Of a stretch of DNA of 64,000 nt, positions 1-13,107 are shown piece after piece. The stretch is taken from contig NC_079978.1 in NCBI RefSeq assembly GCF_029852145.1, forward strand, positions 19,821,774 through 19,885,773, in the 5' to 3' direction. This DNA comes from Microplitis mediator. Its lineage: Eukaryota; Arthropoda; Insecta; Hymenoptera; Braconidae. Each line of letters opens with the position of its first letter. Position 1 is the stretch's first letter. The notes beneath the pieces are model-generated. The model worked only from the letters and a program-made list of their open reading frames with translations, did not search any database and was not told where the DNA came from. A program made the translations under genes and the position numbers.

Positions 1-3000
1 TTCCATGGAAAATTGTTCTATCTGAAAAAAAATTGTCAGTAATTACCGTATCAATAAACGAGAATCGTACAGTACTAGATATTTAAAATACTTCATATTT
101 TATGTCCATTTGAGCTGGATATGATGCTGCCAACGCATATATTATATTACTTGTTCTTTTGATCTGCAATGAAAAAAGAATCCAAAACATCCTGTGTGAA
201 ATAAAAAGATTTGGAAAATTCAAAAGTGCAGGCCTCAAACGCTAGTGTTATATTTTTAAAACATTTGAATCTCCCGCCGTTTTTTTATAAAAATTTCCAT
301 AGTAAATATACGGTAATGAAGGTCAATAAAAAAAGTAAGATAAGGAGACCATTCCTAATAAAAATGGTTGCAGTATGAGTTTGTTTACATGTAAAACTGT
401 CGAATTTAACAGTAATGGTTTATTATAAAAAAAACGAGAAGGCCTGAGTCAAAAAACAAATTCTATTTTGGTCTTCAAAAGCCTCAATTCCTGTAATGTT
501 TTATTTGTCGCCCAGAAAGTAACACTACTTTGGTACTCAAAATCCCCAATGAGAACTATGAGGTCTAAATGCGAATAATTTATCGATTTTAAATTATAAT
601 TAAGACCTCAAAATCCTCAACGGATGAAAAGTTATACTTCGAATTTTGAAAATTTTAGATAGAAAAAGAGAGAGGAGAGAATACTCCGAATGAGACTTCT
701 CAGATTCAAATGCGGATAAAATTATTCCTTTATGTTTTAAGTATTTTGAGGCTCTAATCCAGATTATGTTATTCCAGTTTAGTCCTCAAAGTGGTAAAAT
801 TGGTCATTACTGCTTTGAGGACTAAACTAAGATAACTTTCTATACTGTTGTCAATTTTTCAAATTCTAAATTTATCCTCAAAAACCGCATTGACAACTTT
901 GAGACTTAAATCCAAATTGGTTTTTTGACTCGGGAGACTACAGAAGTGATTTTCGAAAAGAACCTTCTCTGCATAATTCTGAAGATTGTGAAAAAAAAAT
1001 TAAGTCGTTTCGACAATTCGTTCTCGAGATACCCGTAGCACGACTTCTTTTTGAACCATCGCACGTCCACGATAAATTTTTTTTATTGAACTTTTTTTTG
1101 CATTAATACGTATCGGACAACTTAAAAAAAGTATCAGGCTCACTCATTAGTGTTCCCTCTTTAAATTGATGTACTTTTCATGATGTGTAAGTGTGATATA
1201 AGAATAATAGGGGAAGGGGGGGGGGGCAAAACGGGATAGGCCGGCAAAATGGGATACCCTCAAAATTTCGTCAAAATTTTTTTTTCTCGAAAAACTTTCG
1301 AAAATGGTCAAAAATGACATCTAGTATCATTTTACACAATTGAAAGCTAAAAAAAACATTTTTATATTTTTTGCGAAAAGTATAAATGAAAAAAATGTAC
1401 AAATTTTATCGTGCTACAAATTTATTTTCATGAAGTATCACAAATTAAGAAATTTATTTCTTTAATTAACTCAAGAACGATAACAACAATAATACTAATA
1501 AAAACTCTAAAACTGTAACATTGGTAATCATCATAATTTTAACTGTTACATTGTAACTTTCATAATTTTGTAATATTTTATAACTTTAGTGCTATAATAT
1601 CACATTATTAACAGTTATGTTAATTTTCTAATATTCAATATTTAATTATTTCTCTTATAAAAATAATTTCTTTGGAATGAAAACTAACTAACATTATTTT
1701 TAACATAAGTATTAAAATTTATAATAAATAACGATAACGATATATAACTGATTCATCGTTAATGAAAGATAAATCTCTAAAATTATTCACAATAATCACA
1801 GATAAATTGAGTATCGTCGTCCGAAACACGTAAATTTTATTACTTACATCAATTTAGAAAGACATTATTACATCAATTTTATTCACTTGAAAAAAAAGAA
1901 AAAAAATTTACTTTTTTTTGGGGTATCCCATTTTGCCCGCAGAAAATAAAAATTTTTTTTCTAATGGCAGTCTAAAATTCGTTATATTTATTTCAAATAG
2001 AATCAAAATGAAACCAATTTACGATATTTATGTCCCTAAAAACTAAATTTTCCGTTAAGTATCCCGTTTTGCCCCTCCTTCCCCTATATCCAGTTTAATA
2101 TGAGGAAATCACGTGATTTTGACAAGTCAGTTATAAAGCACAACCTCTTGGCTTCGCGTTCATGGTGTGAAAAATAATTCAAGAAAAATTTCAACCGATA
2201 AAAAACTTACCTCTACATGAACTGATGTCACACAATTAGTTAAAACAATAGTTGGATAAAGGCATGCTAGGGCTATTAGACTCCAATTAATACACTCTGG
2301 TACGTTCAATGTTTCTTTTTCTTTAAACTCTAAAGTTAAAGAATACGTTGAATAAATCACTTCTAAACAGTAATATCCTACGGCGATACAGATCGGCATG
2401 GAATAAAATTCCGATATTTTTGCCGAAATACCGTCCAAACTATGATACGCTTTCCGTATGAAAATGAGACGCTCTATAATATTTTCTTTGCTCGGTACAA
2501 CATCATTTAAGTCATTAACCGATGGCCGATACGATTCAATTCTTGGATTAGAAAGTGATAGAAGTGATTCGTTCATAGTAAGATATTTTTTTCTTATAAA
2601 TATCAGTACGATAGCATATTGAATTGTCAAATATCTGATGATAAATTCAGGAAAAATGTATACCATAATATTTATTAGGCATTCGCTTTTCCAAACCATA
2701 TATTCACTTAATACATGTGCTAAGTTAATAAAAAAAAACCCGATGAATACGGATATTTGTAGACATTTTCCACTGTAGAACTGATTGAAATCATTCAATT
2801 TTTCAACTAATTCACTTTCGAAGTATAGTAATTTATTGAGAATAGTGACAAGTACTTTTTGCTTCATATTAAACAGAAAAATTATGCTAACTTGTAAAAT
2901 TTGTACAGTAAAACCCAAACATATGTCAAAGTAATATTGGGTAGAAGTTTTTTCTGTAACTTTGTAATTAATCGTAGTGCAAAAATAGTATAGTTCAATT

Positions 3001-3203
3001 GGCATCACTACAAAATATCCGATGACGTTGCAAAGCTTGGCCCTGACGGAACCCAAAAATTGTACACTGATCTGGTCCGTCTTGTTTTTGATCACTGGCA
3101 AGGTTTTCAAAGAAAAAGGAGCCAATCCTAACAGCTTATAAAATTTTGTAACTAAATAAAGTAGTAAAATATTCGATTTTGGAAAATTATTTATGACGAC
3201 CAT
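1..3203 (-). CDS. Gustatory receptor (7tm_7 family), gene A, 3' end cut by window edge
   Basis: Insect seven-transmembrane chemoreceptor, expected in the dendrite membrane of gustatory neurons as a ligand-gated cation channel. Exon 1 is 3203-2211 (331 codons), exon 2 is 163-92 (24 codons) and exon 3 starts at 21 and leaves the window (7 codons seen). All junctions are phase 0: donor GTAAG at 2210, acceptor CAG before 163, acceptor CAG before 21. Exon 1 has hydrophobic segments throughout, including a TM5-like stretch FPEFIIRYLTIQYAIVLIF, and ends in NCVTSVHVE. Exon 3 opens with IEQFSME, the start of the conserved penultimate Gr exon. The TYxxxxxQF exon must lie left of the window. Gene B (4225-6490) has identical exon borders, and both first exons are exactly 993 nt, so the pair is a tandem duplicate. 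The 2.0 kb first intron holds two repeat elements. The ligand cannot be predicted. Confidence 0.85.
443..934. mobile_element. Fold-back/MITE-like element, CGAGTCAAAAAAC termini
   Basis: About 490 bp beginning CCTGAGTCAAAAAACAAATT and ending in the inverted counterpart AATTGGTTTTTTGACTCGGG. The interior is made of repeated words such as TTGAGG/CCTCAA. A second copy lies at 56226-56715. No coding capacity. Confidence 0.75.
1209..2086. mobile_element. Repeat element with GC-rich termini (GGGGCAAAACGGG)
   Basis: The left end is a long G-run followed by CAAAACGGGATA, and the right end is the inverted ATCCCGTTTTGCCCCTCC. The interior is very AT-rich and non-coding. Related ends occur at 6781-6905, 17222-18712 and 55394-55768. 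It sits in the first intron of gustatory receptor gene A. Confidence 0.65.
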
Positions 3204-3599
3204 TTTGTTCTATGTTACGAAAACTACGTTGTACAAACGAGTGGTTTTCTATGCCCGCTTATTCCACTAAAACGATCAGAAATAATTATGGGAGTACAGT
3301 ATTTATTTACTGATTGAAGTAAAAGATATCGGTGACCCACGTGCTCTATACAGAGAATTTAATTAAGAAATTGAATGAAAAATACTTATCTTCTTATTGA
3401 ATATTCAATGTATCGATAAAATTAATCAACATCCTATGAATTTTTTAGATGATACTTAAATAAATGAAAAAATACTGTCGGAAAATCTAAAAGTGCACAC
3501 CTCAATCGCTCATTTCATTTTTAATCATTACTAAATTTTTTTTTTTTCAAATTTCCCGCCTTTTCGTCTTAGATGTCACCCCATGCAGGAGCTTCCAGA

Positions 3600-4010
3600 G
3601 TTGAACCACAGGGCCCTACTTGGCCCAGCACTGGGGAACCTAGCTTTGGCACACCTATATTGGCCGATACTTGGCTCAAGATTGGGTACTCAGTTCTGGC
3701 CGTTAAAATGATTACCCGGGCTTGGGCCAAGACTGGGTAACCTAGCCTTGGCCATTCAATGGCAAGCCAGACTTGGGCCAAGACTGGGTAACTTAGCCTT
3801 GGCCATTCAATGGCAAGCCAGACTTGGGCCAAGACTGGGTAACAGCCTTGGCCATCCAATGGCAAGCCAGACTTGGGCTAAGACTGGGTAACTTAGCCTT
3901 GGCCATCCAATGGCAAGCCAGACTTGGGCCAATACTGAGTAACCTAGCCTTAGCCATTCAATGGCAAGCCAGACTTGGGCCAAGAGTCAGTAAAGCACAC
4001 TTAGCGCTTC
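3600..4010. repeat. 51-bp minisatellite
   Basis: About five good and two decayed copies of a 51-bp unit (for example CTTGGGCCAAGACTGGGTAA followed by CCTAGCCTTGGCC). The unit length is a multiple of three, which keeps frames open on both strands and makes spurious short ORFs. GC-rich compared with its surroundings. It lies between the two gustatory receptor genes. The flanks (3490-3580 and 4015-4025) carry the dispersed GTGCACACCTCAATCGC motif also found near 200-290, 31490 and 61735-61765, so the array sits inside a dispersed element. Confidence 0.85.
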
Positions 4011-4224
4011 GTGATTGAGGTGTGCAAAAAAATAATTAAAAAATTACATCTACACAGTTCTGAGTACAATAAATGGAAACTCACCGAAAAGTACAAAATT
4101 TTTATTTTTACAACTACAAATCGTAATGAAAAGTTTTTTAACTTAATTGAAGTGAACTAGCCTTATCTGAAGAACTTATTGTAATTAAACTAAAAATATT
4201 ATAACAAAAAAACTACCAACTATT

Positions 4225-6490
4225 TTATACTAGTGAGTTATTCATAGCTATCAGTGTTTCATTATTAATAGATGTTCGATTATTAGCCATACTTGAACTT
4301 TCTATTTTATTATAGTATTGTAAAATAATTATCATGTAAGTTATGGTAGTTTGGACAATCTATAAAAAAAAACTTTTGAGAATTTATAATTTTTGTTATA
4401 TTTACTATAAATACTGATTTTGATTTTCTTACCGAAGTTAACAAACTGTTGTCCAATGATATCATACCGCAGGCGTTAAAAGATACATCTCGATGTAGCA
4501 ATTCGATGGAAAATTGTTCCAACTGTAAAATAGCAAACGTTACTCGTTAATATAACAAATTATGAACTGCAACATAACGGAAGTAAATTTTTAATCTGCA
4601 TTCACTCCGTTCTTCGGAATTTTGGGGCTCAAAAAATACGCACGTAGTAATCGAAAGAATATTATCAAAGCAATAATTTCGGAGTAATTTACACTGAAAT
4701 AAATGATCGATAGCAGCTACCGATTGGCAATCGGTAGCCTCTACCGATTATTTTTCGGTAGCTGCTACCGATTAATTTTCCGTAACAGCTACCGATAATT
4801 TCGTTAGCAGTTACCGATTTTTCTTCGGTAGCTGCTATAGATTTCAATCAGTAGCGGCTACCGAAATAATCGGTAGCTGTTACCGGAATAATCGGTAGCC
4901 GTTACCAAAATAATCGGTAGCCTCTACCGATAATATTTCGGTAGCTGCTACCAATTAATTTTCAGTAACAGCTACCGATAATTTCGGTAGCAGTTACCGA
5001 TTTTTCTTCGGTAGCTGCTACCAATTATTTTTTTCAGTGTAGAATTTATTCTAATCCGGAGTTGCGGTCTTTTAATATTGGGATGAATTAGCACTTAATT
5101 TCAAAAAATTTATATCAAAATTGCTTCGCAAATTTTTTACAATGCGCGAATTACGAAATCACAAAAATTCATAAATAAAGTAAATAGACGTAATACTTCG
5201 TATTTGATTCCCTTATGACTGGAATGTATGGTCAATATTTTGTACACAATATCACTTGTTTCTTGGATCTATAACAAACAAATATAAGTTAAAATCAAAC
5301 TGAATCCTCTTGGCGGATCCAAATGATGGAAAAATGTCGTATTTGCGGAATCGCCTACGGCTCGAAGGCCAACTTCACCCCGTCCGAAATCGTTTCGTTT
5401 CATTCCTTGTCACACAATATACTATTTTATCTGAGCCACGAATAGTAAAATGGATCCGCCAGCATCTTGAATAATAGCCATAGTAAATATTAATTACCTC
5501 GTTAATAATATTAGTAACACAACAAGTTAATGTTATTATTGGAATCAAAGATTTTAAGACCCATATTGCTGCATTGGTTGAACCTGGTATAGACGATGTC
5601 ATAACACTTTGAAAAAACTGATATGACGTATAAATTATACCCGCTGCAAAGTAAGTTATTGACAGTAACATAGACCAAGAATAATAATTTGAAAACTCGC
5701 TTGAAATTTCGTAAAGATTTCTTTGAGATTCTCGAAGATAACGGATCAATTTTACAACACTTTCATTGCATGAATCAGTCATAACATTAAAAAACCGTCG
5801 GCACTGCGATTTATCACAATTAGTGTTTACTAATGACAAAAGTAATGTATTTAACCCTTTAAATCTGTTTTCAATAAATATGAGTACCAGAGCATATTGT
5901 ATTACTAAATTTCCAATAATAAATTCGGGAATTATGAAAACTATGATATCAATGGTCGTCGTAGATTGTGACTCTGAAATAAATTCAGTTATAATGTTTA
6001 TGATAGTTATTAATATATGAGTCATAAATACGATTATGAGTATAAACTGTCCACTTGGAAGCGTTTTAGTATTGTACAGTACATCTGCTAATTCTCTCTC
6101 AAATTGCAACAATCGATTAATAGCTTTCACAAATACCCGTTGTTTAATGCTACAAAAAATAACTATTACTGCAAATGTTACATGAGCGGAAAGACCAAAA
6201 ATGGCCTCTCGCCATGCTTCTATTCGTGTCGCTGTATCTTTTGATTTCGTGTTCGGTAAAACGCATGGTAACCAATAGTATGGTACTGAGATAAATATAA
6301 ATGGTAGCGTTAAATTATAAATTGACCCGACAATCGAATACGACATACACGCAAATAATTTTTTTTTTTTGTTTTCCGTATTTGGTAAGATAGATAATTT
6401 ATATGGCGCGAGTCCTAATACTTTGAAAAAATTCATGACTAAAATAAATAATAAGAATTTATTGTCTGAAATTTTTTTCACTAATTTCAT
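4225..6490 (-). CDS. Gustatory receptor (7tm_7 family), gene B, complete, four exons
   Basis: Complete insect gustatory receptor of 429 aa. Exons: 6490-5498 (331 codons), 5268-5197 (24), 4522-4433 (30) and 4359-4225 (44 plus TAA), every junction phase 0 with GT/AG borders. Exon 1 carries the first six hydrophobic segments and ends CCVTNIINE. Exon 2 reads IQETSDIVYKIL and onward. Exon 3 contains EQFSIELLHRDVSFNACG, the intracellular segment before TM7. Exon 4 contains ITYMIIILQYYN, the diagnostic TYxxxxxQ(F/Y) motif, here with Tyr in place of the usual Phe. Length is normal for the family. The start Met is the only one in frame ahead of the first hydrophobic segment. Between exons 2 and 3 sits a GGTAGC fold-back element (4691-5040). 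Gene A is the tandem neighbour. If upstream glutamate receptor exons lie left of the window, both Gr genes sit inside its intron on the opposite strand. Confidence 0.93.
4691..5040. mobile_element. Fold-back element built of GGTAGC/GCTACC units
   Basis: Starts ACACTGAAAT and ends TTTTTTTCAGTGT. The whole interior is a chain of about 20-bp self-complementary words of the type CGGTAGCTGCTACCGATT. A second member is at 12022-12433. Lies in intron 2 of gustatory receptor gene B. Non-coding. Confidence 0.8.
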
Positions 6491-6549
6491 TATTTGGTTT
6501 AATTATTTAAATAAAATTAACACACAATTATTACACATAAACTCTGTCC

Positions 6550-7172
6550 GTTAAACTGATTTTTATGTTGAGGAAACTGTACTGAATACATTTAAATTGT
6601 CCTCGTCATCTAAGTACATATTTACTAAAAGACCCTTGTAGAATTAATATATTAATTTTTTCTATTTCCTTAATTTCATTAATATAAGTGTCAATAAAAT
6701 AGGGAGATAACTTTTATTATATTATTATATTTTATTAAAGTTAATAACTTTAATGGATTTTAGTTACGTTATCATCTTACAGGGTTGGGGGAGGGGGCGG
6801 TAACTTAAGGAACTACTGTTTTCGGGGACTCAAATATGTTAAAGATTTTTTTCGATGATATTCAAAGTGAATGGAAAAAATTAGGGCCGTTAATTATAAA
6901 TGACCGCCATGATAAAAAAATTTGATATTTGAAAATTACGCAAATAATTTTTTAGTAATAAATGTTTTATTATAAGATGGAAAAAGATAACATCTAATTA
7001 ATTAATAATAATAATTGAGGATATGCGAATAGTGTTCAAATCGAATAATTATCATCTTTGACTAAATAGTATATTATTAATAGTTAATTATTTTATGTGA
7101 ACAATAAATACGAATGATGGACTGGGAAATCGAAACTGCCGAATAATTTGAAAAATACTTCTGAAAAATATT
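6550..7172. other. Gene-free AT-rich stretch with a fragment of the GC-rich-terminus repeat
   Basis: No gene is seen upstream of gustatory receptor gene B. At 6781-6905 a fragment starting GGGGGAGGGGGCGGTAACTT matches the left end of the element at 17222 (shared words ACTTAAGGAA and GGGGACTCAAATA). The rest is simple AT-rich DNA. Confidence 0.5.
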
Positions 7173-7248
7173 CCGCTGGCACCGGGATTCGAACCCAAGA
7201 CCTAACGAACATGAAGCACGACCGCTGCCGCTCTTCTACTCGAACGCA
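7173..7248 (-). repeat. tRNA-like sequence (tRNA-derived SINE or decayed tRNA)
   Basis: Read on the minus strand it has a B-box-like GGTTCGAATCCC and an upstream A-box-like TAGAAGAGCGG at tRNA spacing. A full acceptor-stem pairing is not evident, so this is called tRNA-derived and not a functional tRNA. Confidence 0.45.
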
Positions 7249-7437
7249 TACGTTCAGTTAGAAATATCTTTATCTACTTAGAATGCAGCTATCATTGTAA
7301 CAATATCATGCTAAAGAATTGAACTGATCCGAAGTTACAAATTAAAAGTATGCTGGCAAGTCCAACATCAAAAAAGTTGAGGCTTTTGAGGTTCAAACTA
7401 CTTCTTTAAATTTGACTCGGGCATACTTTCCTACATA

Positions 7438-8329
7438 CAGTCCGCGTCAGTTGGATAGCCTCACCTATTTTTTTCAATATCTGATTCTTAATCAAAATGT
7501 TCTGTTCCTTCCGCAAATCATAAAAGTAATAGTTACATCCATCAGGCCCATCTAAATTAAATTTCATTTCTTCTGAAAAAATTACTTGTAGCCACTAATC
7601 TATCCAACTCCTATGTTCTTTTACAAATAAAAATCGTGCTGATGTGTGTTTTTGATTCAAAGCCGATTTTTTCTTCAATTTCATTCTCTTTAGATGCTTT
7701 GCCCGTCCTATCACTCTTGTTACAGTTGAAATAGATGCTGCTGTTCCAACTTCTGCCGCTAGGTGCCTCACAGTCTTAATGGAATTAGAAGCCGCGCGAA
7801 TTATCATTCGACGTTCCCTTGGCGTTATTGCGAATTTCGTTCGACCTTTATAATTTTTTCCGTAGTTTTCATTGTTTTTCACGAAATTATTAATAACTTT
7901 AGCACTTCTATTCACTCTTCTAGCGATTTCATGATGAGAAAAAATTTTGATTAAGTAAAAAATTAATTTTATTAATTTCTTCAATACTTAACATTTTATT
8001 GCGCCCCATTTTATATAGTAACCAATTTTGGTGTTTTAAATCGATTTTAATTTATTCACCACGCTATAAAATTACAACATAATAATACGAAAATGAAACG
8101 TATTAGTTCCTTTGCGCAATAAATTTGACTGAGGCTATCCATGTGACGAACTGCCGACCAGTGGCATGTCCCCCTCACGATATCCTCGCTTTGTTTCTCG
8201 AACACTAACAACACATCTTGTTCTGTCTTAAATAAGTAATATAAAATATACAGATAATTTTATAAATCAGCAAGTAGAGAATCAGCTATTGAAAAAAAAT
8301 AGGTGAGGCTATCCAAGTGACGCGGACTG
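7438..8329 (-). mobile_element. Tc1/mariner-type element, internally deleted, copy 1
   Basis: 892-bp element with terminal inverted repeats starting CAGTCCGCGTCA and ending TGACGCGGACTG, flanked by TA on both sides (target duplication typical of Tc1/mariner). A second subterminal copy of the GGCTATCCA.GTGACG word lies near 8130. The only coding material is the N-terminal part of a transposase on the minus strand. Copy 2 at 31626-32516 is nearly the same length and shares the same lesions. Confidence 0.9.
7440..8009 (-). pseudogene. Truncated Tc1-like transposase
   Basis: The frame starts at the ATG at 8009 (MGRNKMLSIEEINKI), hits a frameshift at a run of six T, and continues as HHEIARRVNRSAKVINNFV, a helix-turn-helix DNA-binding region of Tc1/Tc3-like transposases. 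The later part reaches the first catalytic region, where copy 2 has FSDEIKFNLDRPDG and this copy has Glu in place of the Asp. Reading then runs straight into the terminal repeat. The second and third catalytic acids are deleted, so no active enzyme can be made. Frameshift and deletion are shared with copy 2. Confidence 0.85.
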
Positions 8330-8657
8330 TAAATTTTTATGTACTCCCATATAATTCTACATGATTTTTTTCTATAAGGAAAAAAAAAGTTAATGATTTA
8401 ATTTCATTGATGACGTAAATAATTTATGATACAAAAGTTATTTAGTTAGTCATCTGATAATTACAAAAATTTTCAACATTGAAAGCTATGTTTAATATTC
8501 CGTCGACTGCTCTAACTTACTAACTAAGGAACGATGTCTCCGATATCTGAAAAGAATTAAAAAGTCGACACTCTATGCATAAAACTAATGAGCCGCGCCT
8601 AGAAAAACTTGACTTAACTTATACTTTATAATGTTTTTTTTACTTTATTCTTTGCAG

Positions 8658-11600
8658 GCGGAGTATTTGTTGTTCTTCTCTGTGGTCTTGCGCTCGCTAT
8701 CCTCGTCGCCATTCTCGAGTTTTGTTGGAACTCCAAGAAAAATACTCAGTCCGATCGGGTAAGTTAATTCTTTTCATTACTTTAAAATATAGATACCGGG
8801 TAATTTAAATTATTAATCAAATGAAAAAATATGAATCTATGGATTTATAGTTTTTCGCATATTTATTCAAATATGTAAGAATAAAAAAAATAAAGAAATC
8901 TGCACGTAAAATCTAATTTAGATGTAAATGTCATGAATAATAATTCAATTAAACCGATTTATTTAGTCAATAGTTTTAAAATAAAAATTATTACTCAGCA
9001 ATACTAGCATTGAAAAATTTTTAAAATATTAATTGATGATGACAAAACACCAAGACATGGAGAAATTCTCGTTAGAAATGTTATGGTGTCATAGTAAATC
9101 CGGGTCATGTTGTCCACCTAACGGGAATTGTAACAAACAAATGCAAGAATTACTATGGCCATAGTAATTTTCGTATGCGTTTATTTCAATTTCCGCTAGG
9201 TGACCAACATGGCCCGGATTTACTGTGGCACCATAACATTTCTAACAAGAATAATATCTCCGTTTGTGAAGTTTATGAACTTCTATTAAACTACATAAAA
9301 TATATATCAAAATAAGAAGTGAAAGAGGCACCAAAGTTAGGTAGCATTGAGCATGAATGCTACTTGGCTGGGTGACCGCTTCGCCACGCGTCGGGCTCGA
9401 ACGGAGGTTTCTGTGCGCCAGACCTTTTTTACTGTGTAGGGGAGAGTGGGGTCAATTGAACCAAGGGGCAATTGAACCAGCAATCTTAAAAGATCGAAAA
9501 AAATAGAAAAATGAGTCGTCCTCTTGGAATTATATTTTAATACACTAAACCTTAGTCTGATCAAAATTTGGAACCAATATCATAATTTAATTTTAAAAAA
9601 TTCAAGTTTTTGTGTTTTTAGGCATCTGAACTTTTTTTTCAGCTCTTGACAAATTGTTTAATAAGTTTTTAATTTTCAAATGTAATCTTAAAATTTTTTT
9701 TGTAATACCTTCTTTCACATATTAGTCATAAATTTCTAACTTTACATCTAGTAAAATAGTTCTTGAACATTTTTTTTAAACTAATTATTTCAATAAAATC
9801 ATATGGGGTCAATTGAACCAGTACTCTCGGGGACGGTTGAACCACACGGCCCACACTGTGAGCATCAGACATGCGCGCGCATCTTGACTGAATGTGAAAA
9901 TAAGCTAAACTAACCAAGAAAAAAAATAATTATATTGACAGAAGTTGTAAAAGTGATTTTTATAAAATATAATATTATATAAAGTAATCAATATTATTAG
10001 AAGTATTGTAATTTCAGTTTTAAGCAGTAATGAATAGTAAATTATTCATTAAAGTCATTCGTTTGTGGTTCTAATACTCTTGGTTCAATTGTCCCCGACT
10101 AGTGGTTCAATTGCCCCCGCAAAGGGGACGATTGAACCATTTGATGCAGTTGTACAATTTCGTATTTATTAAAAATTTTCTTCATTTGTAAAGTTATGTG
10201 CGTATGAGAAATGATAGTCTATATAATAAAGTATAATTTCGTAAAAACAAAAGTTATCATTTTGCTTTTATTCATCTAAACAAAAAATGTTATAGAATTT
10301 TTGGTTCAACTGACCCCACTCTCCCCTACATGTGTAACTTTTTTTACGCACGACGTACGTTAAACTAACATATAAATAAATGTGAACCGTTCGTTTTACT
10401 CACTATACGTCTAAATTTTGACGAATCCTTTTTTACTGTGTACAGCTGAAGTAGCTGATTCCCTCTCAGCTTTAAATGGTCGTATTTCATAACTTGTCAC
10501 ACAATTTACTATTTCATATGACAGTAATTGAAACAATTTTTCAATGCCTGTTTAGTCAGTTGAAACAAACCCATTTCAGACCAATTAGAATTCGAGGGTA
10601 GAAATAAATTATTTTCTTATTTCAACAACGAAAATATCTTATTACAGCCCGCTTAATTAGTTTTAGACCTTCAATACGACCCTGCCGGGATAGTATTTAT
10701 TTTTTCCAAAGTTCCGAATAACCATAAATCATTCTACCTAATGAAATTGACCGGTGTTTTTGTCCACGTTATCGATCTAGATTGACTCGTTTTGAGTGGC
10801 TTCAGATATTGAAACTCGATGCTTCATTGAGGATATTATAAATAATAATAAATTTGCCTCGGAATGAAACGCGATTCCGGGCGCAGTGAAAAGCAATTCC
10901 CGTTCGCCTGAGATCACATTGTTGTTACTCACCCTACAGTATATAATTAAATGAAAAATTTCAAACTTCAGAAATGCCTAGAATTTTTTTAAATTCACTG
11001 TCAAAGTTTTCACGTAAATACAGCGGGTGTGCGAATTATTCGTATCGAATTACATCGAACTATTCGATTCGAATTTCGATAACAAATTTTCTGACATATA
11101 TTGAATAATTTTGAATAGCGAACATGAAAAAAAATATTGCTGCAAAATGACAGTCTGATGGCGACATTTATGACAGGTGAAATGTATTTATGCGTAAAAA
11201 AAAAAAAAAAAATCAAATGTCATACCTATGTTGTATAGATTTGTGACACATACATATTTCCATGCGGGTTATTGAATGATTGACAAATTAAAAAAAAATG
11301 TAGCTGATTTTTATGTTATTGCAACATCATGATTTCATTCTGCGCAATACACAGAAAAAAAGGATTCCTTAGCGCAAAAAAATGCAGCATAGACACGATT
11401 GTAACAGTAATAAACCCGAATGTTAAATCAGTATATCAATTATTACTACAAAAATACTAACTATCACTATATAACATGACGAATATTACAATCCCGACTT
11501 TGCGTGGTACGACTGCGTGATACTGTGTGTACAATCCTAGCAGCACCATTAAGCAAATCTTACGTATAGAGATCTGTATCTTCAGTCTTCAGTAAGTCTA

Positions 11601-13056
11601 CGTCATCAGTCTTAGACAAGTCTGAGGCGAGATACTTCTTAAATCTGTAGTAATACTTGCTTAAGACGAAATACTTGCTGAAGATCTATTAGCTCAGACT
11701 TACTGCAGACTATTTCTACAGATTTTCGTAAGTCTTTAAGAAGAATCTTGAGCAAGACTTGATGAAATCTTTGGCAATTTTACTTATGACGGCCATCTTC
11801 TTCAAGTCTTGTTAAAATCTTCCATAAGAAACTTGCTGAAGGACTTTGCCAAGTAACTTACTTAAGATCATGCTACTAAAGAGTGACTTTTCCATACATG
11901 ATAGTAACTATTGCCATCGGCGGTATAATAAATATTGTTATCCAAAACTATAAATATTGCTATTTATTGTGTCAATATTCACTTTCAGTGGTAAGAGTGT
12001 TTTTTATTTAGGGATGATAATACACTGAAAGAAATAATCGGTAGCTGCTACCAATCATTTTTTGGTAGCCGCTAACGATTATTTTTCGGTAGCCGCTACC
12101 GTTTTTTTTCGGTAGCTACCACCGATTTCAATCGGAAACGGCTACCAAAATAATCGGTAGCTGTTACTGATTGTTTCGAAAGCAGTTACCGATTGAAATC
12201 GTAACTGATACCAAAAATATCATTAATAGCTACTGAAGTAATCGGTAACGGCTATCGAAATAATCGGTAACAGCTACCGATTGAAATCGGTGGCAGCTAC
12301 CGAAAAAAAATCGGTAGCTGCTACCGAGATTATCAGTAGCTGTCACCGAAAATTAATCGGTAGCGGCTACTGATTATTTCGGTAACTGTTACCGAAATAA
12401 TCGGTAGCTGCTACCGATTATTTTTTTCAGTGCAAGTACCATAATAAGATTATTTTAACCCTTCCCCGGCTCGTAGTATCGGGAAGTCTAGGTGTGAGTC
12501 ATATGGGAATAGAGCCAATTAAAGTCCGTTGTAAGGCTATATGAGTGAAATTTTAGTTATGTTAATGTAGAAAAGCACCCCCTTCTACCATTTTTCCGCC
12601 CCGCCACTCTAGAAAACAGACTATAGCTCTCTCATTTTAAGAATAAGACGTACGATTCAAATTAAGAGTAGGGATTCAAGGTCGACCGGGAAAGGGTTAA
12701 ATAGCATTGTATTAGAAAATTCTAAAATTACTATCCCGAATCGTAACTATCAAAAATCTCTGATGAGAATATTTATCACAAAAATCTCTACGTGTAATGT
12801 TTTAAGGGGTTAGGGGTAGTCAGAATTTTCAAAAAATCGATTTTTTTTTTTTTGCATTTTCTTAAAGTATAATATTTTAAAAATATTGTGTGAAAATTTG
12901 AAGTGAATCCGACAAATTCTTTTCGAGTTATTTAACAATGACCAAAGGACGCTCGGGTGCTACGTGGCATTCGAGAGCAGGTAGCTAGAAACAGCTGCAA
13001 GCAACCGACTTTTCGGGTTTCATTGTCATGAATATCTCCCCATTTTAATGTATTTA

Positions 13057-13107
<51 letters not shown>

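Noticed and set aside
3569..4018. Open frames on both strands with a repeated LAIQWQARLGLR-like or VLAQVWLAIEWPR-like pattern
   Set aside because: They are the translation of a 51-bp tandem repeat whose unit is a multiple of three; open on both strands and no start or splice context.
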